A DNA stretch of 6,428 nucleotides from positions 1-6,428 of the forward strand of contig DESW01000027.1 in the NCBI GenBank assembly GCA_002361425.1. The letters run 5' to 3'. Below are positions 1 to 4,988 of this stretch, piece after piece. How positions within the stretch are numbered: the stretch's first letter is position 1; the number at the start of each line of letters is the position of its first letter. Below the pieces are notes generated by a model. It was not told the DNA's origin. It saw only the letters and a list, made by a program, of their open reading frames with translations, and made no database searches. The stretch comes from Candidatus Saccharibacteria bacterium UBA3304 (lineage in GTDB: Bacteria > Patescibacteriota > Saccharimonadia > Saccharimonadales > Saccharimonadaceae). The position numbers and the translations under genes are program-made.

Positions 1-3
1 CTA

Positions 4-32
4 TTGACAAAAATAGCGTTTTGTGCTAATAT
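4..32 (+). promoter_or_regulatory. Near-consensus sigma-70 type promoter for the HTH/coiled-coil operon
   Basis: A perfect -35 box TTGACA (4-9) is followed by a 17-base spacer and a -10 box TAATAT (27-32), preceded by an extended -10 TGC (24-26). Transcription should start near 39, giving a leader of about 45 bases before the ATG at 84. The leader is A/T-rich and ends in a strong AGGAGGT ribosome binding site (71-77). It is the only promoter in the window with a full consensus -35, so this operon is probably strongly transcribed unless repressed. No clear operator palindrome is visible in the leader. Confidence 0.85.
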
Positions 33-83
33 ATAAAGATAACTTGTTTATTTCTCTTTTCCACAAAAAAAGGAGGTGGTTAC

Positions 84-455
84 ATGAAAAGAAGAGGAAG
101 AGACGAGCGTACTTTAAAAATGATGGCCAATTTCATGTCTCACCATGAGGCAGGAATGTCCATCCCGGAGATAGCTAAAAAGTACGGCTTAACGTCAAGA
201 GCGGTATACTACCGCCTCGACGAAATTGCAGAAGCTGCGGGTGTGACTAGAGAATCGCTATTAGAAGTGATTCAACCCCCACGCATTGGAAACAACTGGT
301 ATACAAAGCCAGTAGAGAAAGTGAACACAGCAGAGTTTGATGAGCATTTAGTAGTCGTACGAGCTGATTTAGGTAAACTCCAGCAGTCAGTGCGCAACTC
401 CATCAAGGTCTGCGATGATTTTGAAGCAGCTCAAACGGGAGGGGAAAATGAGTAG
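84..455 (+). CDS. Small helix-turn-helix protein, putative DNA-binding regulator
   Basis: This 123-residue protein has a basic N-terminus (KRRGRDER, residues 2-9) and a helix-turn-helix signature at about residues 24-48: GMSIPEIAKKYGLTSRAVYY, then an amphipathic helix. The pattern is like the HTH of resolvases and small phage regulators, which supports DNA binding. Residues 65-80 are Pro/Trp-rich and probably a linker; 82-123 look helical and acidic, a possible partner-binding tail. The start is secure: AGGAGGT lies 6 bases before the ATG. The stop overlaps the start of the next gene by 8 bases (ATGAGTAG), so the two are one operon and probably translationally coupled. Arginine codons are half AGA (5 of 10), unlike the ABC-F gene downstream. 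The specific family is not recognised; calling it a regulator is inference from the HTH alone. Confidence 0.8.
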   Translation: MKRRGRDERTLKMMANFMSHHEAGMSIPEIAKKYGLTSRAVYYRLDEIAEAAGVTRESLLEVIQPPRIGNNWYTKPVEKVNTAEFDEHLVVVRADLGKLQQSVRNSIKVCDDFEAAQTGGENE

Positions 456-1296
456 AAGAAGAAGCTTGTATTCCATTGACGCAAGAGACGTTAGGGAAGG
501 AATCCATCAGGGTCTGACCATTGATGGTTTTTGTGACAAGTATAGTTGTTCTGAGGAAGATTTTCGTATCCAGCTTGCTTACATCTATAACAAGAGCGAA
601 AGGGATTTGAGGAAGATAATTTCTCAGATTGAATCAAACGGAAAGAAGAGTTCTAGAGGAGGCAGAAAGGCACGCGCAGAGATTAACGTGAATAATATTC
701 CGGAAATCGAAGACATGGAACTGCCTACTCTCGAAGAGCAGACAAAGAAAGCCCCTAGTACTCTTGAAGAACTGAAGGCGGCAGAAGAAGCGCTGAGTAA
801 CGAGGTAATTGAACTCGAGAAACAGCATGTAAGGCAGTGCGCTGACCACCGTGATTGTGCGGAACGACTTCGTGCTATCGACAAGGATCTCGATAAGCTT
901 AGAAGCCAGCTGGACAAATGCGCTGCTGAGTATCAGCAGGTTGTAGCCGAGACCCGTAAGGTCGAGGACGAAATGGAGCGTACCACCGCAGAAAGAAGGG
1001 AGAAGAACGCTCAGCTCGAAGAAGTTAGAAACAAGATTGAGGATCTATCTAAGGTCGTCATCTTCGTTTCTAACGATGGTAGCATCGAGGTTGCTGAAGG
1101 CGAGATCACACTCGACGAAGGCGGCTTTGAAGAGTTATATGGCTCTATGAGAGATGATGAGCAGTATGAGACTTTCAGAATCATCGACATCAAGACTCTC
1201 GCTAGAGCTATATGCATTAAGAGAAATACAACTGTAAAAACTGAGTTCATGTTTGACAACGCTCAGCTTGAACAGAAGTTCTTACAGATCGCATAG
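448..1296 (+). CDS. HTH-like N-terminus plus long coiled-coil protein of unknown function
   Basis: This 282-residue protein is read from the ATG at 448. That start has GGGAGGGG (437-444) just upstream and overlaps the previous gene's stop; a longer reading from 415 lacks such a site. Residues 18-46 follow the same pattern as the HTH of the preceding protein: a Gly, a hydrophobic residue, Ser/Thr-Ile, then KY, Ser/Thr and a closing L..I. Residues 60-100 are a basic then acidic low-complexity linker. About 104-202 is a highly charged Glu/Lys/Arg coiled coil, likely for dimerisation or filament contacts. Residues 203-282 look globular, beginning with a beta-like KVVIFVSNDGSIEV and ending in a helix. 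There is no signal peptide or membrane segment, so it is cytoplasmic. Arginine is encoded by AGA/AGG in 18 of 25 cases, strongly unlike the ABC-F gene downstream. I do not recognise the family. Confidence 0.8.
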   Translation: MSRRRSLYSIDARDVREGIHQGLTIDGFCDKYSCSEEDFRIQLAYIYNKSERDLRKIISQIESNGKKSSRGGRKARAEINVNNIPEIEDMELPTLEEQTKKAPSTLEELKAAEEALSNEVIELEKQHVRQCADHRDCAERLRAIDKDLDKLRSQLDKCAAEYQQVVAETRKVEDEMERTTAERREKNAQLEEVRNKIEDLSKVVIFVSNDGSIEVAEGEITLDEGGFEELYGSMRDDEQYETFRIIDIKTLARAICIKRNTTVKTEFMFDNAQLEQKFLQIA

Positions 1297-1335
1297 AAGT
1301 AAATCGGACGGAATAACCTAGCTATCTCCAAACAA

Positions 1336-1368
1336 ACTACTACCCCTCAAGTTCGAGGGGTAGTTTTT
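1336..1368 (+). terminator. Intrinsic terminator of the HTH/coiled-coil operon
   Basis: A 13-bp perfect stem pairs 1336-1348 with 1355-1367, with a GC-rich core CTACCCCTC/GAGGGGTAG and a 6-base loop AAGTTC. It is followed by a run of five T (1364-1368) and further T-rich sequence. It lies 39 bases past the operon's stop codon. The left arm begins with AAA, so some termination in the reverse direction is possible, but no minus-strand gene needs it. Confidence 0.9.
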
Positions 1369-1380
1369 ATTGTCTTGAGA

Positions 1381-1386
1381 TATAAT
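1381..1386 (+). promoter_or_regulatory. Consensus -10 box of the ABC-F gene, placed for leaderless transcription
   Basis: A perfect TATAAT lies 7 bases before the ATG at 1394 and 12 bases after the preceding terminator's T run. A start of transcription about 7 bases after the box falls on or beside the ATG, leaving no untranslated leader. There is no convincing -35 box: the expected position falls inside the terminator hairpin. Confidence 0.75.
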
Positions 1387-1393
1387 ATTGCTT

Positions 1394-3037
1394 ATGAAAG
1401 CCGAGCATTTGGTTCTTAATTTTGGCGTCAATAAAATCTACGACGACTGTAGCTTTCATTTTGATGCCCAGGATAAAGTCGGCGTAGTTGGCGTTAATGG
1501 TGCCGGTAAGTCTACGCTTATTAAGGTAATTCTCGGCGAGCAGAAACTTGATGACGGCAAGATTGAACTACCTAGCCTTCGTATCGGCTATCTTCCGCAG
1601 GAAATCCGCATCGAGTCCGAGCATGACGATGTAACGGTTTGGGATTATATTGCTGCCGGCCGCCCGGTAGACGAGCTCCAGGAGCAGCTAAATGGCGAGT
1701 ATGAAAAGCTAGCTAAGTATCCGGAATCAAACGCCATTATGGATCGCATTATGAAGCTTCAGGATTTGATTGACTCCTATGACGTTGCGAACTTTGATTA
1801 TGAACTTCTAAAAATCGTCGAAAAAATGAACCTCCAGGACCTCGTCGATTCCAAGATGAGCCAGCTCTCTGGCGGCCAAAAGTCTAAAGTCGCTTTCGCT
1901 AAGGTTCTCTTTGAAAATGCTGGTCTCTTACTCCTAGATGAGCCTACCAACCACCTCGACGTCGAGACTAAGGATTTTGTTGCTAATTATCTCCGCAACT
2001 ATAAGGGCATGGTGCTTGTTATTAGCCATGACACTGCCTTCCTTGATGTCGTTACAAATAAGACACTCTTCGTAAATAAGACTACTCACAAAATGAAGAC
2101 CTACGATGGTAACTACACAACCTTCCGCCGCCGTTACGCTGAGGAATTGGCGGAGCAAGATCGCCGCGTTACTGAACAGGAGCGCGAGATCAAGCGCATT
2201 CGCGAGTTCGTCGAACGTGCCCGTAACGCGAAGCGTAGTAACTATGCGCTTATTCGTCAGGGTCACGTCCGCGAAAAGATGCTTGATAAGAAACTCGAAG
2301 AGCTCGAAGTGCGCGAGAAAGAATACCAGAAAGTGGCCGTCAATATCTCGCCATCCAAGCAGTCTGGCAAGACGCCGCTCGAAATTCATAATCTTAGCTT
2401 CCATTACGACGGCAAGCCTCAGCTTTACGATAAACTCTCCGTCCAGCTTACGCGTGGCGAGAAATTCCTTATCGTTGGCGAGAACGGCATTGGTAAATCA
2501 ACTCTTCTCAAGCTTATCGTGGGCCAACTTCAACCAGATGAAGGTTCAATTATCTTCAGTCAAAACACGACTACGGCTTACTATGCGCAGGAGTTTGAAA
2601 TCCTCGACGAGCATCGCACGGTTCTTGAAAACGTCCGTAGCTACGACTTTACGGATACGGATATGCGCGGCATCCTCAGCAACTTCCTCTTTAGTGGAGA
2701 AGATGTTAATAAGCAGGTGAAGGTCCTTAGTCCAGGCGAAAAGGCGCGTGTCGCACTCTGTAAAATCCTCACCCAGCGCGCAAATCTCGTGATTCTCGAT
2801 GAGCCAACTAACCACTTCGATCCGGAGACGCAAAAGATTATTGGTGAGAACTTCCGCGACTACGACGGCACGATTATTATGGTTAGCCACAACCCGTCCT
2901 TTGTAGAGCAGGTGGGCATTACGCGCATGCTCATTCTCCCGAGCCACGAGCCAGATAAGCCAGCTATTCCGCTCATCAAAAACTATTCCCGTGAGCTGCT
3001 CGAGTATTACTACTACCTCAACTCTGATCTAGTTTAG
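1394..3037 (+). CDS. ABC-F family ATPase, probable ribosome-acting translation factor
   Basis: This 547-residue soluble protein has two ABC nucleotide-binding domains in one chain and no membrane segment, the hallmark of the ABC-F family (EttA, Uup, YkpA-like and resistance proteins). Domain 1 has Walker A GVNGAGKST (33-41), signature LSGGQ (158-162), Walker B with LDEPTNHLD (181-189, catalytic Glu183) and switch His212. A charged helical linker at about 240-325 is the P-site tRNA interaction motif region. Domain 2 has Walker A GENGIGKST (362-370), a variant signature LSPGE (445-449), LDEPTNHFD (468-476, Glu470) and His499. Both sites look active. Known relatives enter the ribosomal E site and act on stalled or initiating ribosomes; which subgroup this is cannot be told here. 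ATG 1394 is preferred to TTG 1388, since it fits a leaderless start and neither has an SD. All 28 Arg codons are CGT/CGC. The 3' end overlaps the convergent gene by 9 bases. Confidence 0.95.
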   Translation: MKAEHLVLNFGVNKIYDDCSFHFDAQDKVGVVGVNGAGKSTLIKVILGEQKLDDGKIELPSLRIGYLPQEIRIESEHDDVTVWDYIAAGRPVDELQEQLNGEYEKLAKYPESNAIMDRIMKLQDLIDSYDVANFDYELLKIVEKMNLQDLVDSKMSQLSGGQKSKVAFAKVLFENAGLLLLDEPTNHLDVETKDFVANYLRNYKGMVLVISHDTAFLDVVTNKTLFVNKTTHKMKTYDGNYTTFRRRYAEELAEQDRRVTEQEREIKRIREFVERARNAKRSNYALIRQGHVREKMLDKKLEELEVREKEYQKVAVNISPSKQSGKTPLEIHNLSFHYDGKPQLYDKLSVQLTRGEKFLIVGENGIGKSTLLKLIVGQLQPDEGSIIFSQNTTTAYYAQEFEILDEHRTVLENVRSYDFTDTDMRGILSNFLFSGEDVNKQVKVLSPGEKARVALCKILTQRANLVILDEPTNHFDPETQKIIGENFRDYDGTIIMVSHNPSFVEQVGITRMLILPSHEPDKPAIPLIKNYSRELLEYYYYLNSDLV

Positions 3038-3622
3038 CCAGCGCTTTTCGGAATTAGCGCGTAACGTACGCGCGGTTTTTGGGCAGTGCTTGGCGAGCTG
3101 GCGATAAATTGGTGCCTCGTAGGCTTCGAACTCTTCATTTTCATGTGCTGCGCTATGAGCGTAGAAACGGTTGCGCGAGCCGCGTTCCATGTGGTTATCA
3201 GAAATGCCATTCTCAGTATGTGCGCGGATAAAATATTGTACGGCGCTATCCGGATAACCAAGTAGAACGCCGATACGCGTATGATTCTCGGCGTCCGGCC
3301 CCTTACACCAGAGCTCGCGAAAAGCATCTTGCAGCTCAGCGGCCTTTTTGTGTGAGCGGGCAATAAAGAATACCTTACCGCCGGCGCTGTTTTGCGAGGA
3401 ATCGAATATTACGGCAAGCTTTAGTTCTTCGAGAATCTTCGTGAAGCGCCAGAGAATCTTCGCATCGGAATAAACCGGTGAGAAGTCGCCTTCCATTGCC
3501 GGTTTAATACCGATAAAAACACCGACGATCTGCGCAACGGTCTCGGCTGCGGCGTTAGGGCTATCGGAATAGCGGAACAAGAATCTCTCGAGGCGGCGCA
3601 AAGAAATATCGCGGTTAAACAT
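3029..3622 (-). CDS. Hypothetical 197-residue cytoplasmic protein
   Basis: I do not recognise this protein. It has no signal peptide or membrane segment. The N-terminus is basic (NRDISLRRLERFLFR, residues 3-17). A central mixed alpha/beta part includes VAQIVGVFIGIKP, LKLAVIFDSS and KVFFIARS strands, then RIGVLLGYPDSAVQYF at about residues 115-130, a distinctive block that could be a family signature. The C-terminal 50 residues are rich in His, Glu and Arg. The ATG lies 6 bases after a perfect TATAAT with no ribosome binding site, so the mRNA is probably leaderless. Its 3' end overlaps the convergent ABC-F gene by 9 bases, and that gene's likely terminator lies inside this reading frame. Codon use (CGC-rich arginine) matches the ABC-F gene and argues it is a real resident gene. 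Confidence 0.8.
   Translation of the reverse strand: MFNRDISLRRLERFLFRYSDSPNAAAETVAQIVGVFIGIKPAMEGDFSPVYSDAKILWRFTKILEELKLAVIFDSSQNSAGGKVFFIARSHKKAAELQDAFRELWCKGPDAENHTRIGVLLGYPDSAVQYFIRAHTENGISDNHMERGSRNRFYAHSAAHENEEFEAYEAPIYRQLAKHCPKTARTLRANSEKRWLN
3057..3080 (+). terminator. Probable ABC-F terminator inside the convergent gene
   Basis: A 7-bp stem, GCGCGTA (3057-3063) with TACGCGC (3067-3073), has a 3-base loop and is followed by GG and five T (3076-3080). It lies 20 bases past the ABC-F stop and within the last codons of the minus-strand hypothetical gene. It is the only plausible terminator for the ABC-F transcript. The tight loop and the two G before the T run make it weaker than the other terminators here. 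Confidence 0.6.
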
Positions 3623-3628
3623 AAGTAT

Positions 3629-3637
3629 ATTATAGCA
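3629..3637 (-). promoter_or_regulatory. Extended -10 promoter (TGCTATAAT) of the 197-residue gene, leaderless
   Basis: On the minus strand, TGC (3637-3635) is followed by a perfect TATAAT (3634-3629) and then only six bases before the ATG. Transcription should start at or within a base or two of the start codon. The position of a -35 box falls within the preceding terminator hairpin and has no consensus, so recognition probably relies on the extended -10. Confidence 0.75.
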
Positions 3638-3639
3638 AG

Positions 3640-3667
3640 AAAAAGCCTGCTCATTCCTGAGCAGGCT
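3640..3667 (-). terminator. Intrinsic terminator of the HD hydrolase gene
   Basis: Read on the minus strand, AGCCTGCTC (3667-3659) pairs perfectly over 9 bp with GAGCAGGCT (3652-3644), enclosing a 6-base loop, and a run of five T follows (3644-3640). It begins 4 bases after the hydrolase stop codon and ends 2 bases before the next gene's extended -10 promoter. There is no T run on the plus strand, so it works in one direction only. Confidence 0.9.
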
Positions 3668-3671
3668 AGCT

Positions 3672-4406
3672 TCACTGTGACTCTTTGCTTTTGTGCTTCA
3701 GGTCAACGGCTGGAGTATGCTTCATTCCTTCGATTATTTCCAATTCGCGTTCTGTAGTTATATTGTGTGAACGGATTAAAATCCGACATACAACTTTCAG
3801 AATATAGCGATAAGTATTAATGAAGTCATAGTAGTCCGGCCACATATCCTTTGCCTCTTTCATGACTGGCAGCAGTAAGTATTTAGTTTCAACCACATTC
3901 TTCTCGATAGATTCAATAGGCATCTCGCCTTCCATTGTAGAAAGATTATGAAAGCGATCGCCTCCTTTGCCGAGTATAGCGCCTGGATCGTCTAGGAGGT
4001 CTATATAGTAGCGTTTTTTATACTCCCATTTAGATTCGTTGGCGGTAGGCTTAACGGTCAGCAGGTTAACGATTTGCTTCACGTGCTCATTTACCGGCAA
4101 GCTAGAAAGCGGCGTGCCTGTGTCTTCCGGCACATCATGAAGTAGCATTGCGGCAAGATAGTCGTCAATGCGTAGGCCTATGCCGGCTGCAAAGCAGGCA
4201 ATACTTAGCGGGTGAATAATGTAGGGCTTATTGTTTCCTTTGCGTCTCTGTTTTGAATGTTTTCGACGAGCAAAGCCAAGAGCGGCCATGCTCTCATGCA
4301 TCTGCGCGCCCTTAAAGTAGCCGCGCAGATAAGTAAACATTTTTTCAGGATCGCCTTCGTCGAGAATATCCTCAACGAGCTCATCGAGATCGAGGATAGC
4401 ATCCAT
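3672..4406 (-). CDS. Stand-alone RelA/SpoT-type HD hydrolase, putative (p)ppGpp hydrolase
   Basis: This 244-residue protein keeps the metal-dependent HD hydrolase core of SpoT/Rel proteins and lacks the synthetase and regulatory domains, as in small alarmone hydrolases. Visible motifs are HSKQRR (50-55), PYIIHP (61-66, His65), LLHDVPEDT (88-96, His90-Asp91 and Glu94-Asp95) and GGDRFHN (148-154, Asp150, Asn154). These match the Mn-binding and guanine-nucleotide residues of the Rel hydrolase domain, with one extra residue between the QxR and HP blocks. The likely reaction is removal of the 3'-pyrophosphate from (p)ppGpp. The C-terminal 90 residues are helical and resemble the end of the hydrolase domain. 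The start at 4406 is chosen because GGAAGGTGAT lies 4 bases upstream; a reading from 4505 would extend through the promoter. Another nucleotide substrate is possible. Confidence 0.85.
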   Translation of the reverse strand: MDAILDLDELVEDILDEGDPEKMFTYLRGYFKGAQMHESMAALGFARRKHSKQRRKGNNKPYIIHPLSIACFAAGIGLRIDDYLAAMLLHDVPEDTGTPLSSLPVNEHVKQIVNLLTVKPTANESKWEYKKRYYIDLLDDPGAILGKGGDRFHNLSTMEGEMPIESIEKNVVETKYLLLPVMKEAKDMWPDYYDFINTYRYILKVVCRILIRSHNITTERELEIIEGMKHTPAVDLKHKSKESQ

Positions 4407-4464
4407 GTAAATCACCTTCCTTTCTGCGGGAATCACAGCTCTAAAAGAGCGACAACTTGCGTCT
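4407..4464 (-). promoter_or_regulatory. Leader of the HD hydrolase mRNA with SD and a small hairpin
   Basis: The predicted leader is about 58 bases. It ends in a strong Shine-Dalgarno GGAAGGTGAT (4420-4411), whose GGTGAT part extends pairing with the 16S tail. Midway there is a short hairpin GCTCT/AGAGC with a 3-base loop (4450-4438). With only five base pairs, it may be incidental. Confidence 0.5.
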
Positions 4465-4470
4465 GTCTTC

Positions 4471-4476
4471 ATTATA
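4471..4476 (-). promoter_or_regulatory. -10 box of the HD hydrolase gene
   Basis: On the minus strand this is a perfect TATAAT, with transcription expected from about 4464. No consensus -35 is visible; the expected position (about 4494-4499) falls over or just past the -10 of the divergent gene. Confidence 0.65.
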
Positions 4477-4487
4477 GACCAATAAGG

Positions 4488-4493
4488 TATAAT
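4488..4493 (+). promoter_or_regulatory. -10 box of the His-rich HNH-like gene
   Basis: A perfect TATAAT gives an expected start near 4500 and a leader of about 30 bases. No consensus -35 is visible. It lies 11 bases from the opposite-strand -10 box, so the two polymerases would compete for the same DNA. Confidence 0.65.
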
Positions 4494-4530
4494 AAAACTA
4501 ACCAATTTGCATCCAGGGGAGGTGATTTAA

Positions 4531-4938
4531 TTGGGGCACATTATTGAGTGCGAGGATGTAGGTCTAGAAAAGACTCGCCACAACCGTCACCACTTGCTTT
4601 ATCCCAAGCGCGCTTGGACTGATGCAGGCACTGACGCTCAATATATAAGAGGCGTGTTTGTTGTGGATCTACCGGTCGACTTTCATAATGAGCTCCACCG
4701 CGAGATTGATAAAAAGCTCGGCGATGAGATAAGACCGTATCATTTGCCGTCCGAGCGACAATTAGCAAAAATGGCAGAAATGGTACGTGATAATCAGGCC
4801 TATCTGGTAAGAATGTCTCCAATCAAGAAGTTGCTCTGGTTGTGGACAAAAGTACCAGACATCGATCAAAGCGTGTATTTCAGGACGCTCATTACGCAAG
4901 AGATCATATTTTTACGCACAAGAAGGGGGAGGTATTAA
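4531..4938 (+). CDS. Small His-rich protein with a possible degenerate HNH-type nuclease motif
   Basis: This 135-residue cytoplasmic protein starts at TTG 4531, set by an excellent Shine-Dalgarno GGGGAGGTGAT (4516-4526) placed 4 bases upstream; the next in-frame Met is at residue 81. Residues 15-29 read TRHNRHHLLYPKRAW, followed by an Arg (40), then HNELH (52-56). A His-His pair followed by a short insert and an H-N-x-x-H block resembles the core of HNH/HHH-type nuclease folds, but the zinc-binding CxxC pairs are absent and the match is by eye. Residues 64-135 are helical and basic, ending RTRRGRY. The gene is divergent from the HD hydrolase and ends within its own terminator. Function is unknown; a nucleic-acid-binding or nuclease role is only a guess from the motif. 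Confidence 0.75.
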   Translation: MGHIIECEDVGLEKTRHNRHHLLYPKRAWTDAGTDAQYIRGVFVVDLPVDFHNELHREIDKKLGDEIRPYHLPSERQLAKMAEMVRDNQAYLVRMSPIKKLLWLWTKVPDIDQSVYFRTLITQEIIFLRTRRGRY

Positions 4939-4955
4939 CGCCTCCCTCATTTTTT
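4925..4955 (+). terminator. Intrinsic terminator overlapping the end of the HNH-like gene
   Basis: An 8-bp stem pairs 4925-4932 with 4941-4948 (core GGGAGG/CCTCCC, one G-T pair), with an 8-base loop and a run of six T (4950-4955). The left arm encodes the last Arg-Gly-Arg of the gene and the stop codon lies in the loop, so a ribosome finishing translation would cover the stem. Confidence 0.85.
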
Positions 4956-4973
4956 ATGCTAGAATAAGCATAA
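4954..4973 (+). promoter_or_regulatory. Extended -10 promoter within a 7-bp inverted repeat, upstream of the membrane protein gene
   Basis: TGCTAGAAT (4957-4965) is an extended -10 starting one base after the terminator T run. It sits in a perfect inverted repeat TTATGCT (4954-4960) and AGCATAA (4967-4973) separated by six bases, a possible operator. Transcription should start near 4972, giving a leader of about 17 bases with the SD AAGGAGA (4972-4978) at its very 5' end. No -35 consensus is seen. Confidence 0.65.
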
Positions 4974-4988
4974 GGAGAAATCATTTTT

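Noticed and set aside
415..447. Longer reading of the coiled-coil protein from the ATG at 415
   Set aside because: No good ribosome binding site precedes 415, the extra codons overlap the upstream gene, and the ATG at 448 has a strong GGGAGGGG with ideal spacing.
1388..1393. TTG at 1388 as the ABC-F start
   Set aside because: It has no SD and lies only 2 bases after the -10 box, so it would be upstream of the expected transcription start; ATG 1394 fits better.
1934..2404. Open frames of 133-156 residues on the minus strand opposite the ABC-F gene (also 2546-2947)
   Set aside because: They mirror codons of the real gene and have no promoter, SD or recognisable domain.
2106..2720. 204-residue open frame within the ABC-F gene
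   Set aside because: It is a frame-shifted shadow of a clearly conserved ABC-F gene, with Ser/Arg-rich low-complexity content and no SD.
4438..4450. Small hairpin in the hydrolase leader as a riboswitch
   Set aside because: A single 5-bp stem with a 3-base loop in a leader under 60 bases has no aptamer-like complexity.
4407..4505. N-terminal extension of the HD hydrolase to 4505
   Set aside because: It would translate through the probable promoter and leader, and a strong SD sits just before the ATG at 4406.
4478..4506. Direct repeat ACCAAT (4478-4483 and 4501-4506) near the divergent promoters
   Set aside because: Two six-base copies 23 bases apart in A/T-rich DNA are too likely by chance to call a binding site.
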